Source: Isoetes taiwanensis (Eukaryota > Streptophyta > Lycopodiopsida > Isoetales > Isoetaceae). From it: 64,000 nucleotides of DNA. Of the stretch, positions 1-11,218 are shown piece after piece. The position numbers and the translations under genes are program-made. The notes under the pieces were generated by a model, which saw nothing but the letters and a program-made list of their open reading frames with translations, was not told where the DNA came from and did no database searches. The DNA lies in NCBI GenBank assembly GCA_021234155.1, contig JAJEKV010000022.1, forward strand, positions 2,418,728 to 2,482,727, read 5' to 3'. The first letter of the stretch is position 1; each line of letters begins with the position of its first letter.

Positions 1-599
1 AAATTGGAAACTCAATTCTGCAAGAAAAATAATGGTTAAATAAGATAGCAAGCAATGCAATGAGAAGAAAAAATGCGACTACCTACCGGGTTATGGATCT
101 TGAATTCATTCATTACGTGAGAAGCAGGATTATACAAATGATTCTTCAATGGGCAAACTTGCTGCTAAAAAGAAGGTTATCCAAATGATTTCAAATGAGT
201 TCATTAAATTAAGATAAATTTATAGATCAATGGAAAACTCAATTAAGCAAGCACACAAAAGATGACATATTTTCATTAAAATTATCGCCCGTCACTTGTA
301 GCCTGCTAATTGATCGAAGCAGAAGTTAGTTTTGGCTTCATAATGATCTTTTTAGAAATAATGGATGACATGCTGCTTTCTGTGCCAGGGCCTTGAACCC
401 ATCTTGACACAATGAAAGGCGATGCAAATTTTTTTGAGTTATATTCACAGACTGCAGATGTCAAACAAAACTCGCTATGTAAGGTGTAAACAAAAGTGGC
501 AGACAGCCCCTTTAATCTTCTCTTGCTGCTCAAAAACTTATCATTCCATGTCCTTGTGCAATGCAATGCAGCTTCTTCCTACATGATACATGTTCGTCT
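1..599. other. Non-coding or unrecognised flank
   Basis: I see only short open frames that resemble no family. The stretch lies downstream (minus sense) of the 5'-nucleotidase exon, where the remaining exons of that gene would be expected. I could not find them. Confidence 0.4.
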
Positions 600-788
600 A
601 AACCTTCCATTTGATAATACCTCCTTCTCCGCCTCGGACGAGCAAATAAGTCTTTGTCCTCCATCTAAGGTGCACCTTTGACTGGCTAATGTCAGTGTAG
701 ATGTGATCTCCAACATAAAGTGTCTCGTCACCTTGAAATCCTAGAGCCTTTTCCACGATTTGAGCACTGCCTCCACAGTAAAGACCAC
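600..788 (-). pseudogene. Exon of IMP/GMP-type 5'-nucleotidase domain protein (HAD superfamily)
   Basis: The minus strand reads GGLYCGGSAQIVEKALGF and then LYVGDHIYTDISQSKVHLRW, the signature C-terminal block of plant HAD-superfamily IG 5'-nucleotidases (NT5DC-like), with the GDH motif binding metal in the HAD fold. A CAG acceptor sits just before the exon at 789-791. After HLRWRT the expected LICRELEEE appears only after a one-base frame change, as LICSSEAEKE, so this copy may be damaged. I found no further exons on either side: upstream ones carrying the catalytic DxDxT motif are not visible down to 4 kb. Family members hydrolyse purine nucleoside monophosphates or are uncharacterised. Identity of the exon is firm; whether a whole gene exists is not. 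Confidence 0.7.
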
Positions 789-799
789 CTGTAAGTCAT

Positions 800-3230
800 A
801 AAACTCAAGTCCTCATATGCTTCATAAGTGAAGAACTATGACAGAAACATTAAAATGATACTGATGCCAGCACCAAAAAGCAAGAAAACCTTGTTTAGGC
901 ATGTGTCTCAAATCAACCTCTAGCAAACATGCATGCCCCAATTGACATGAGATAGAACGACCAACCTCTTGCAGAAATAAAGCTCTATGGGAGATTCTTG
1001 AACTGCTGTTGACTATTTTTCTATCACAGAAGGAGTGCAGTAACGAATACCAACCATTTCTAAGTACATCACGTCGAAATTGAATCTTGACATGTTTTCC
1101 ATCTTGTAGCCAATTCCTGTTTACGGCTAAATCTCAAAAGCATAAACATAACAAACGAATTAAATGCACTCAATATTTACCTCAATTGTGAAAAATTGAT
1201 GGTCATTCCAGCCTCTCCTTTACTCTCTGCACAACCTGTGATTCAATGCAAGACCCTAAGCTCTTCATGCAACTAAGGAAACATCTAGATTCTGCATTGG
1301 TCATAGCCACTCATGGGGCACTATTTTCTAAGCTTGCAGAAGATGATGTCTTTATTGTAGAAACCAATTAGGAAAAAATTTTACTGGCATCTACCTATAT
1401 CATGCACAATTGTCTCCTGCTTCATATTTGCTGACAACTCCAGGGAGAAAAAGGTCCATGCTGCACCTTTTTTGACAAAGGCACAGGCTCAACAAACCAC
1501 TTTGTGCATTACACAACTCAAAGATTCAGATTAACTCCCTGTAAATGATCACTACAAAAGCATAACAAAAGAAGCATAAATGCAAAAGGTTAAACTCGAT
1601 AGGGAACTTCCAGGCAACCAGATCATATAGAGCCTCTATAGAAAAGATAAGGCTGGATCTTAAACTGCATTCCCATGTAACGATTTAATGCCTTCCATAG
1701 TTCCACTTGTGCAAGCATATGAGAAACATCAAATTGGGCAGAAAGACCTATAGTTTGTCATTCACATTTCGAAGGAAGCCGTGATCCAGGCCTTTATTCT
1801 TTCTGAGATGGGTTGGATCATTTTCTGGCCTTGGCTTCTATCCAGTGATTGGCTCATATGTCCTTCCCTTCAGGTTCACATCAGATCCAGGGAAATAAAA
1901 AGAAAAAGCTCTTACCAAGCGCTAGCACTCCAACAACTGTACAACAATCGTCGAAGACCTCTATGCGTGCTGAAAACCTTCCATGCACCATTACATTTAA
2001 GAAGCATGCTCAGCTTAAAGCTCCATAAACATTCCTCGGATACTGCAAGCTATACCTAACAAACAACCAACATAATATTAAACCAATGGGCCTAAAATGA
2101 AGATCAAATTACACAATACATCAACAATCAGGGTATTCAAAGTATATTGCAAAGGCCCAGTTTCAGCAATACTGGAGATCACGAAAAGCTTGAAACTAAA
2201 TCAGCTAAAGTCATACTCTTGCATTCAATACCTAGAGCTTGGCGAGGAAGAAGCTATGAAATATTTTTTAAACGACATGGAGAAGTAGATATTTCATATT
2301 CGATGATATACACACGATCCAGACCATGTCTATGCACCTGCAAATTCTTCAGGGCAATATCATTATCTTCTAGAGAAATTTCAATTCATTGACATGGCCC
2401 TTACATTTAATCATTGTCTATTCAAGATACATGACAGATAGTTCAATTGTTATTGCATGTTGTTAATCTTGTAGGCTTGGAGCTGGGATGAAGTGGTCTC
2501 TCTAGTTCTGTCATCTATGCTGCTTGCATGCTAAGTCTGTAAAAGGCCATCAACGAAAACAAAACTTTAAAAGAAACAGAAGGGGCCTAACACGTTTATA
2601 CTCAATATCAAGCTCTCGAGGATCCACATAGGTATAACTGTCATGCCATCGCATTGGATTGGTCAAGAAAAAAATTAAATAAAAATATACAAAATATTCT
2701 TGATGGGATGTACATTGTTAAACAACATCAATAGGAGCTAACGCAAAATCTTCCTTACTGCGGCACATATGGTCATGCACTCCTTGGTGCATCCAATGAC
2801 AAGGGCGAAAGCATGCTAGGGTGTACCATCTAAAGTTCTTTTTAGGGAGTGCGAAACTACCCAGAAAAGTACCCAGCACTGGGTACTGGGAACTTGCATA
2901 AATGTCTCAATAAACAATAAGTTTGAGAGTTGATTCATTCATCTTAGTCTCTAATAGTATTGTGATGCTCTAATACTATAGATTCACATTTTATTGACCT
3001 TCAATTCAAAATTTTTGGATTGATTTTAATGGAAAGAAAAAACAGAAAGTACCAGTTTTAAAAGTACCCAGTGTAGGTACTTTTGAGGGTTCCAAAAGTG
3101 GTACACCGTAGCATGCTTTCACCCACAAAGAATAAAAATCCAAGAAACTATAATTTTGAATGCAGCAAACCCTATGCAATAAACGCCTAACAATCATGGA
3201 CAAAATAGCCAGATAGAAGAACAGAGGCAC
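800..3230. other. AT-rich intergenic or intronic stretch, no gene recognised
   Basis: Only short frames occur and none resembles a known protein. It may be intron of the 5'-nucleotidase gene to the left. No repeat array is visible. Confidence 0.35.
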
Positions 3231-3261
3231 GAAGATTGAAAGACAAAACTACGAAGAATAC

Positions 3262-3355
3262 CAGATTAGATGTGGCATGGACATATGGAAAACCATAATT
3301 CTCACAATAGCAAACTGATGATGCAACACCTCCAAGCTCATCCCATGCTGCTTTT
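3262..3355 (-). other. Possible exon of unknown gene
   Basis: On the minus strand a TTCTAG acceptor precedes an open stretch reading KAAWDELGGVASSVCYCENY and then GFPYVHATSNL, ended by a GT donor (GTATTC). The composition looks coding and both splice signals fit, but I do not recognise the family. It could belong to the same minus-strand transcription unit as the 5'-nucleotidase exon. This is a weak call. Confidence 0.3.
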
Positions 3356-4044
3356 CTAGAAAAGTAAACAATAGAATCAAAACAAAGAATACCTGTTAAA
3401 AATCAGTAGATTAGGCTACAACCTCAAAGCCGAATCTATCTTTTCCGGAATCCCAATCTGCACAAAGGGGAATGATTACCCTATCTATCCTCTCCTCCAA
3501 AATCTCGTATATGCATGCCAGGATTCAAAAGGGGCAAATCGAAAAGGGACCCAGGATTAGGTATGGAAAGCTTTGTCAGGAATAATTTTTTTCATGGTAT
3601 TGTTTGCGGAAGAACAAAACACAAAATTTGCATCAACGATGGTATCGTACCTGAGGCACAATCGCTGAGCAAGAAATCTGAAGATGCGGCGCCCTAAGAA
3701 GTTTCATCAAAGCCAGACCCCTCTTGCGGATTCGATGCAAAAAGCAGCAAAGATGGCGTGCATGCCGAAGAACTTCCACAAAGCCAAGAATGAACCCCTT
3801 TCGACCGATCGAAAAGATAAATCGTAACAAAAAGCTGGACGTCAGAAAAACAAACCTCTAAATCATATGAAAAAGCACAAATTTGATTTTTGGAATACTG
3901 GAAACTTTTCCTGGCAGTTAAAACCTTTAAAACCTTAGGAATTTATCCTTAAAAAATAATCCAAAAAGTTTTTGGATAGTCGGGAAAACCATATATAAAC
4001 AATGGATTCTAAGTTCTAACAGAAAATGGGAAAAGCAGGAAGGA

Positions 4045-4791
4045 ATGCTTAGGCAGTGGCACAAACAGGAATTTAAAGTAAGGACAAATACGCCACTGAC
4101 AATTATGATCCTCGAAACAGGGCAAAAACCAATGGAGGTGAGAGCATGGGAGAGAACCACAAGGTACCTGATTAGGGACAATGCAGGAGACATTCAAGGG
4201 AAATTGTCCAGTATTGCAATCACCGAATCAGCAAAATCACACATCCTTATAGGCAGTGGATGGTTTAAAGATGTGGCAAACTGGACCAGAGAGATGGGAT
4301 TAAACTTGAGCGAGCTAATAAAGGAAGGGCAGTGGAATGAGGAGTGGGCAGACAGAGCCACAAGAGCGTGGCTGCAAAGACACACAGGACCCAAGACAGT
4401 CTGGCTCATGCAAGTTTTCAACCCAGATCAGCAAATAGGACACCAGATATCTCGGGATAACATACTGGGAAAAACTAGAAGAGACATTCTGGCTAGATTC
4501 AGGATGGGGAGTCATGATCTAAGAATCGAAAAAGACAAGTGGAGAGGAATAGACAGGGAGGACCGGATATGCAGAATCTGTGACAATGGAAGAGTAGAGG
4601 ATGAGAATCACATGATTAACGATTGCCCAATATACGGAGACATCAGAGACAAATACAGAAATATAAGATGGGGGGAACCGGTCTATATTCTGATGACAAT
4701 AACAGAATCGCTTCGAGATTTGGAAGACGCGATCCAGAGAATGATGACCAGACATAGAGAAGTACACAGTGAAAGAGGGTTCGTAATATGA
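4045..4791 (+). CDS. LINE ORF2 C-terminal part with CCHC zinc knuckle
   Basis: A 248-residue open frame, highly charged, ends with a CxxC...H...C knuckle: RICRICDNGRVEDENHMIND followed by CPIYGDIRDKYR. This knuckle with an acidic ExE preceding the His is typical of the C-terminus of LINE reverse transcriptase ORFs. The upstream endonuclease and polymerase palm (YADD) are missing because the element is 5'-truncated; the first ATG here is just the first Met in the frame. It is a retrotransposon remnant and not a host gene. Confidence 0.75.
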   Translation: MLRQWHKQEFKVRTNTPLTIMILETGQKPMEVRAWERTTRYLIRDNAGDIQGKLSSIAITESAKSHILIGSGWFKDVANWTREMGLNLSELIKEGQWNEEWADRATRAWLQRHTGPKTVWLMQVFNPDQQIGHQISRDNILGKTRRDILARFRMGSHDLRIEKDKWRGIDREDRICRICDNGRVEDENHMINDCPIYGDIRDKYRNIRWGEPVYILMTITESLRDLEDAIQRMMTRHREVHSERGFVI

Positions 4792-5035
4792 TCCGTGCAA
4801 AAAGCGGGTCATAAACCCCATACAAATTGTTCAGTTAAAAGCTGATTGATAACGACGCATCACTGCACGGCTACGAAGCCGAAGTAAAGCGGGATGCTGG
4901 TAATAATAGGAAAAAGTCAGCCTTCAGAAAAGGCTACATCATAACAGCGTGATGTGCTAGTAGCGCCCTTTTCAGGGAGCTCGCCCATGCTACACAAGTC
5001 CAGGGGCCTCGCGGCACAAGGGACATTAATGTATA

Positions 5036-5056
5036 TTCTATTCTATTCTATTCTAA
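5036..5056 (+). repeat. (TTCTA)n microsatellite, LINE tail
   Basis: About four pentamer units close the LINE fragment. The same pentamer ends the LINE pieces at 34,353 and 36,361 on the other strand. Confidence 0.8.
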
Positions 5057-5059
5057 TAT

Positions 5060-6276
5060 CGTTGCAGATGCTGGTTTTGATTCTAATCCTTCAGTTAATA
5101 AACTCTTTGAATTTATCCCTGGTGGCATCTTATTTGAAAATGAGAGGGATTCTAATACTGAGAACAATAAAGAAAATAGTAGTCAAGGAGAAAAAAAAAT
5201 TGGGATTATGATTACTATTTAAACAATTACTTGGAGAGGTCCAGATCCCGACGACGTCGTGTCATTGAAGGAGAGCGTCCATTTTACTTTGTTTTAGGTA
5301 CGTAAGTCAGCGGGCGATTTGGCCCGAATATACCTAACTATCATAATAATTATAATTTTTTGGTGAAAGTTTTATGTGAACATATTATTTAAGATATCAA
5401 CCTCAAATATTAGTACTTTGCCATCTAAATTTGTTGTTTGTTCATTCTCTGTAAAGTGCTCAAAAGTTTCCGGAAGTGTCTTTTATACTACACTGAGGGA
5501 CGCGGTTTCAAACAATATCTCTCATTTATGGCCTCCCGGCGGTCTAGGGGAGTGGCCTGGCGATTATGACCACCGCGAAATAGAGAGCGTCAAAAATAAA
5601 ATGAAAGAGTCTTTCCCAGAGATAGAAAAAGCAAAGAGCTTTAACTGGAAGAAGCTCGTTTCGATGATGGGCGAGCTTCAACGAAAAAGGAGGTACATGA
5701 CCTAGTCATAGTCTTATTTTTATTTTTTTAATATTGCGTTGATCTATCGATTTTCATCAAAGGCAAAGAGTGCTTGATAAATTGAAGTCGAATGCCAAAA
5801 AAGTTGGAGGCGATTGGTCAAAAGTCCCTAAACCACTTCCATAAGGAAGATATCAAGGTATTTTTTATTTTTTTTTGCCATTCGTTCACTTTAACTTGTG
5901 ATAATGTTGTGTGCCTTGCAATCATATCGCATTCGAACGTGCAAAGGATCCACTAAAGAAATATACAGAACGGACTGCGAAAGCAACTGCAAGTCAACGA
6001 ATTCCGTCTCATTTGGGCTCCGGCGGTCGGAAAGGGTTTCACCATAGATTTGGAGAGCCATCCAATCGCGACTTCAAGATGACGTTGAGAGGCGTCCTCA
6101 AACCACTTACTCGGATGACGACTCCACCGAGTCTGACAGAGATTAGCTCTAGGCTAAAAGGGTGGATACTCCCCTTAACAAGATTGCATTTGAAACGGGA
6201 GCAAATCATTGAAACGGGAGCAAAAGGAATATTCCTTGAAGATTCCCTATTTTTCTACAAAAAATGGCTAAAATAA
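5060..6276 (+). other. Unrecognised exon-like coding stretches, possibly transposon-derived
   Basis: Several plus-strand stretches look coding and are separated by plausible introns. One near 5060-5300 reads a serine/arginine-rich run, then RRRRVIEGERPFYF. A second near 5470-5690 contains HLWPPGGLGEWPGDYDHRE and a charged helix. A third near 5770-5840 reads LKSNAKKVGGDWSKVPKP. A fourth near 5930-6060 contains TASQRIPSHLGSGGRKGFHH. The last is loosely like plant Transposase_24-type segments, but I would not assign the family. The neighbouring DUF7869 gene suggests this may be a further gene of a mobile element. No single intact frame spans the region. Confidence 0.3.
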
Positions 6277-6299
6277 GGTGGTAAAAAAAAGGGCATAAA

Positions 6300-6864
6300 A
6301 ATGTATTTTGACCCCCCCCAAAATCACTAATTTTTTTCTCCAAATAGAGAATTGACTATGTTTTAGCAATTATAATTTGCCTAAATTATCTTTTTAGAGC
6401 AAACCTCTAATTTAAGAGAACATAAATTTTAACCAAAAATCGAAGTGAAGTTTACAACTGAAATAGTAGTATTTTCAAAATTGAAGATAAAATCTTCATA
6501 TTCACATTCATTTACTTCTTTTTTTCCTAAGAATCAGTTATGTGCAAAAGTGTGAGGAGTGATAAGAGAGGGATCCAAGATATCTTCATGCTCCCTTTAT
6601 GCCATCTTCTTCAATTTCACTTCTTTCACTGTCACTTGAGGAAGTGCTTGAGTTATCTTCCTCATCACTATCAACAGACGGTGAAGCATTTCCAACCTCT
6701 TCTTCATCTTCTTCTTCGTAGTTACAAGCCTTCTAGCAAGTTTATTGTTCTCTGGCATAAACGATTTTTGAAATCATAGCACAGAATACTCACTTGTCGT
6801 AAGTCTAGCTCATCCCTACATCCAACTTTCTTGGCCTTTTTGCCCTTTCCTTGACTTCTCATTT
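6300..6864. other. AT-rich spacer
   Basis: Nothing coding is recognised. A C-run and A/T-rich tracts lie near 6310-6480. It separates the unrecognised exons on the left from the 3' end of the minus-strand DUF7869 gene. Confidence 0.4.
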
Positions 6865-9575
6865 CTAGCTCATACCTACCTTCAAAAGCATTTTCTGAAC
6901 GTCCAGGCCTTCCTCTTTGATTGTGTCAAGTACTTTGTCTATCCAAAAAGGTCTCCCATTTTCATCCTCCTCAGTCGGAAGAGCAATCAACATACCTTTG
7001 GTAATTTTTGTGACATTACCTGCAGGCTCATTCTTGCGTCTTGGTCCGAGGTACATGACCGGGTCCTCATCTTCCTGTACTGCAGCTGCTACTGCAGCAA
7101 TGCTTTGACCTGCCTGGTCCTATGGTTGGTGGAAAGCATTAGGCCACTCAAAAGGTTCTTGCAACTGCCTCAGAGCTAGGTTCTGAATCACAGTCTTTTG
7201 TTCTAGAAAGAAGCCTCTCCACCACATTTGGTCTTCTTCAGTGAAGTACTTAAAACCCTTGAAAATTCCATTTTCAATGGATTTCAAGGAAATAACTGGG
7301 GTACTTTTCTGCTGCTTTGATACTTTTGAATTTTTTAGAGGAAGTTGCTCAGCACGTTCCATGGAACTAGTGTCTGGAACAGATTTAAGGAAGCACAATC
7401 CCTCTACCAGACTCCACTCTTTAGTTGTAGTGTACTTCTTTCCCTGCAAAAGGCTCTCTCCATTCTTCAAGTAGAACTTGATGTGATGTTGAAACGTAAT
7501 ATCATTTAGCTTGTTCACAAATTGTTCTCTGTTTGCACGTTGAGAGAAAACAAATTCCCTGAAGTCGACAGTCTCCTTTAGAAGCTCAACCACTGGCATG
7601 GGAGTGTAAGAGTCTTCAATGATTCGAACCAAAGTGGGAAGACAAAAAGCTTTTTTCCTTCTGAGACGCACCGAAAACCTGCTGAACATCTGGTCTATTT
7701 GATCGTGTGTGTGCCCTACCAGTAAGAATTCGAGCTTTATTTTTCTGAAAATCTCTAGCTCCACTAGCATGGCACAGTAAGCAAAGAGTATTTGATTTTT
7801 GTTCTCCCTGGTAGTGTTGTCAAGTTGCAGGTAGAGCACTGGTGGTAACTGTTGTTGCTCACAAAGAACCTTGTTAAGAATTGTAATTGTGAGATTCGGA
7901 TCACCATGCAAATTAGGATATGTTAAGAAGACTTTGCACTTTCGACTCCCGTTGAAGACCATGGCCCCTACAAGGTGGACCTTGATAAAGCATTCTTCTG
8001 GCACATCTTTTGGAATATTCAAGAAATGAGGTAGAATTGTCTTTTTTTGATCCATGCCATCAATCACAACGGACATGTACTCAAGTGGACGCTCAAGAGC
8101 TTTTTTCCTATGATTAGCAAGCTTCCTTCTCTCAGCTGCTTGTTGGTCACGATATCTAGCAAGCTTCTGTTGCACAATGTCTGTTGAAGGAAGCAGGTCA
8201 AAACAATTACATGATGCAAGTACGAGAATGAAGAACTTGAACTTACTTTTTTCGACCTCTATCCTTGCAGTTTCTTTTTTACTCTTCAATTCTGCACACG
8301 TTGAACACACAGACATTCTATGTCTTCGAGGAATTTCACAAGACCAAATTCAGTTTTCCACAGTCTAGTGAAATGTGAGTAAGAGATATGCTGAGACTGA
8401 CTGCATGTCTCTTTATATTCTTTGAAGACATCTTTTTTTGTGATGTTATCTGTCAAATGATACATATTGCTGTTTGGCAATTTTTCACACGTTTCTCTAA
8501 AGTATTTCTCCATCCAAGCCACAGCATTGTTACAACTCTTCCTAGCCCGCAGTGGTCATCAATGCTAGGGTTTTTGTCTAATCTTTTATATATTCGAGAC
8601 ATTCTGGAGGAACCCATGCGGTGTACGACCATGAAGCATTTTTGACACACTTCTTGACGATTGATATAGTGCAAGAAGGTGTGCATGTCTGGTCTTACAT
8701 GAATAGCCAAGTAGGCATTCTGATCTGATGTCATGGAACTATGATTGTCTCTAATTGCACGAAGTTTAGCCATGTTGAATTTGCTAATGCAACCCAATGA
8801 ACAGCATGGAGCCCTTAGAATTTTTCTCATTTTCTGCTCGTCCATCAGTTTTCTTCTTCTTACAGAAGAACATGCTCTCAAGCTGAAATCCACTTTAAAT
8901 TTCTTTGAAGATTGGTTAGAGAACATATAATCTCATTGTTCCTTGTCAGGGTCTTCATCCTCCGATGAGAGTTCCACTCTAGGAGTGACCTCCTCTTCCC
9001 TTAGTGGTGTGTTTCTGGAGGAAAATAAACCACGTGACACAGTACCCGGAAAATTCGGAGGAACAGTGTTTAATGTAGGTGATGGGCCGTAGGATGTTGT
9101 GGGTGCAGAAGTTGTGGGATTATGTTGATTAGGTGTCCTATCAAACATTTCTCTTATTGCTGTTTCAAATTCTGCAAACCCATGTGTCCCAACAGTTGTG
9201 GGAATAGGTGGGGACCTTACAACATCGTCTTCATTTGTAGACAAGTCATGGTGAGAAAAGTGATGGACGTGTTGCAGACCTTGTACTTCTTCCTATTGGA
9301 GGAGAAGCTACAAATGGTGGGGGCAGTCTCTTTCGAAACACCTGTTGTGGTGTAGCATCTGCAGCTTCTGGTGATGATACAAAAGGAGGTGGTAGCCTAC
9401 TGTGTACAGGTGGAGATGGAACGAAGGGAGGAGGCAACCTACTCCTTAAAGGGCTCGGTGACGGTTGGAAAGATGGTGGCAGTATGTTGTGTGTTGGACT
9501 TGGAGAATCGTCTAGGAGTAACAAGGATGTTGTTGAGGCAGGAGATAAGGAAGCTTGGGCACCAGGCAAAAACAC
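6865..9575 (-). pseudogene. DUF7869-family gene (putative DDE-type transposase), decayed
   Basis: Reading leftward, the gene encodes a Pro-rich N-terminus with RLPPPFV repeats (9575-9246), an acidic segment, a Cys/His-rich block ending in a fingerprint around the metallo-cluster CSTCAEL (about 8300), and the DUF7869 core. In the core I see VVIDGMDQKKT, YLQLDNTTRENKNQ and VGHTHDQIDQMFSRFSVRLR, the conserved D, DN...E and HTH.DIDQ blocks. A BAH-like C-terminal segment (GRPFWIDKVLD) ends near 6865. A 66-nt intron (8181-8246) has good GTAAGT and CAG signals. The copy is broken: frame changes near 9245, 8530 and 8320 and in-frame stops at 8933 and 7120. DUF7869 has no proven activity; multicopy spread and conserved acidic residues suggest a transposase fold, which is inference. 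It is divergent from the ParB/methyltransferase gene starting about 250-550 bp away. Confidence 0.8.
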
Positions 9576-9659
9576 ACGCTCATCGGGTGTTTCTCGGTGG
9601 AAGTCTGTTCTGGATGCAGTTAACCATCTTCAATAACTGGAACTAGTAGAGACACGGGC

Positions 9660-10020
9660 TCAACTTCTGCAAGTTTGCTATTCGAGAATACGAAGTGTCA
9701 ATCCAAGTAGAAGTCTGCTATTCCAGAATATGTGCTAGCACAAATTTTGAACCACACATATTCTGATTTACATAGAATTAAGGATGTGTCCGAAGGTGAC
9801 CTTTAAAAGGAAATTTTTTGACGCTCAGTCATGTATTTCGCATTCACAGCTCCAGTCGCTCCGATCTAGCGCTTTCGAATTCTTCTGCAGAATCTTATTC
9901 CGGTTTGCATAGCACGAAGCATGGAGAGGTGAGCGGTAAAAGTACAACGTACGGGCTTTTTTCAAAAGTGTTGTTTAGGCAGAGGCCGAAGTTTATTCTG
10001 GAATACACTTTGGCCTGGCG
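9660..10020. promoter_or_regulatory. Divergent intergenic region with TTCNNGAA palindromes
   Basis: Between the DUF7869 gene and the plus-strand gene lie palindromes of the form TATTCNNGAATA at 9719-9730 and 9994-10005, plus an imperfect one near 9679. A hairpin follows at 9999-10040, where ACACTTTGGCC and GGCCAAAGTGT face each other. TTCNNGAA is the core unit of heat-shock elements. Whether this is a promoter or only a repeat is not known. Confidence 0.35.
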
Positions 10021-11218
10021 CTGAAGGCCAAAGTGTATTCATTTACCTCAGAAAGTACAACAATGTCACTTTCTTGTATGTTTGTCGCAACCCGGGACAA
10101 AAAAGATATGATGACTCTGAGTTCGAGTGTATGGGCTCAATATAGGACGTGGAGTCTGTTGCTGGGCAGTTCAAGCAACAGGCAAGACTGTCCTTCAAGA
10201 CCTCACAAGGCTACATCGTCGTCGATGAAGCTTATTTTAAGTTGGTCAACGTGCAGCCTCAACGCCTTTACAAGTACATCGCCCACTACATAAATAAGCT
10301 GGCATTGCCGACCATTCTTAGGACGGTCTCGAGCAGTAGAAGTGAAGCACTGGACTACAGTGCTTGCGGAGTCGGAACCTGAAGCACCACCACCACCACC
10401 GAAGAAGCAAAGACAGACTGTGGCTGCTAAGGAGCCCAAAAAAAGAAAGACCACGCAACTTGCAATAAAAGATGCACCCCAAGAAACTACCAAAAAGACA
10501 AAGGGGAAGGGCAAGGCCCCAGGGGTTGCAATCAAGGGAAAAAAGATTGACAAAACGGCAGAGTGAATGGAAGAAATAAATAAGCACAAATACGTGCAAG
10601 GTGTCATTTACCTTCCAGTCACCTCCATGAAGCTGCAACCTAAGGACGAGACTGGAGAGAGGCCACTTCAAGTAAGAAAGATCTACGCTGACCACATTAG
10701 AAACTTGAAGGACCAGATAAGGAGCAACCCAAATGCACATGTTGCTCCAATAGTTGTGCTTGTTGACAGGAGCCAGTGCATGGACCCGGCAAGTTATGAC
10801 AGAGAGTGTGCTGATCAGTACACACATTATGTGCTGGGGGGAAACCACAGCTTCAAGGCGCGCAGGCAACTGTGCAAAGAGAAACAGAATCTTAGATACC
10901 TCTCCGTTCTCTGTGCGGTGTATTGTGGCCTGACTGACGAAGAGGCGAAGATAGTGGCCAATACACATAACTCTGATAATGAGTACAAACTCAAAATGAG
11001 TTTTGTCGATAAAATAAGATTTATGCACAGAGAGTATTTAATTTTCAAGGAAAAGTATGGTGAAGACCTCAAGAAACCTGGTCCATCTCTGGAGCTGAAG
11101 GAGGCGTGCGCAATAGAGTGCTGCCTTAAATATGATAAAGCAAATAAGAGGCACTCCTTGATCAGCCACGATAATTGGTTTCAACTGGCCTTCAGGGATG
11201 GCAGGGTATGCACATCTG

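Larger units (their letters stand above)
4020..5056 (+). mobile_element. 5'-truncated LINE (non-LTR retrotransposon), 3' end with TATTC tail
   Basis: The fragment holds the end of the reverse-transcriptase ORF, a 3' UTR of about 240 bp and a terminal TTCTA microsatellite from about 5036. It begins abruptly near 4020 in AT-rich host DNA, as expected for incomplete target-primed reverse transcription. The 3' UTR ends in GCACAAGGGACATTAATG before the tail, which differs from the GGTCTCCGTGGAYG ending of the LINEs at 34.4, 36.4, 39.4 and 40.9 kb. It is therefore a related but separate subfamily. Confidence 0.75.

Noticed and set aside
10318-11028. 236-residue minus-strand open frame, hydrophobic
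   Set aside because: Antisense shadow of the Lys-rich linker and ParB-like exon of the plus-strand gene.
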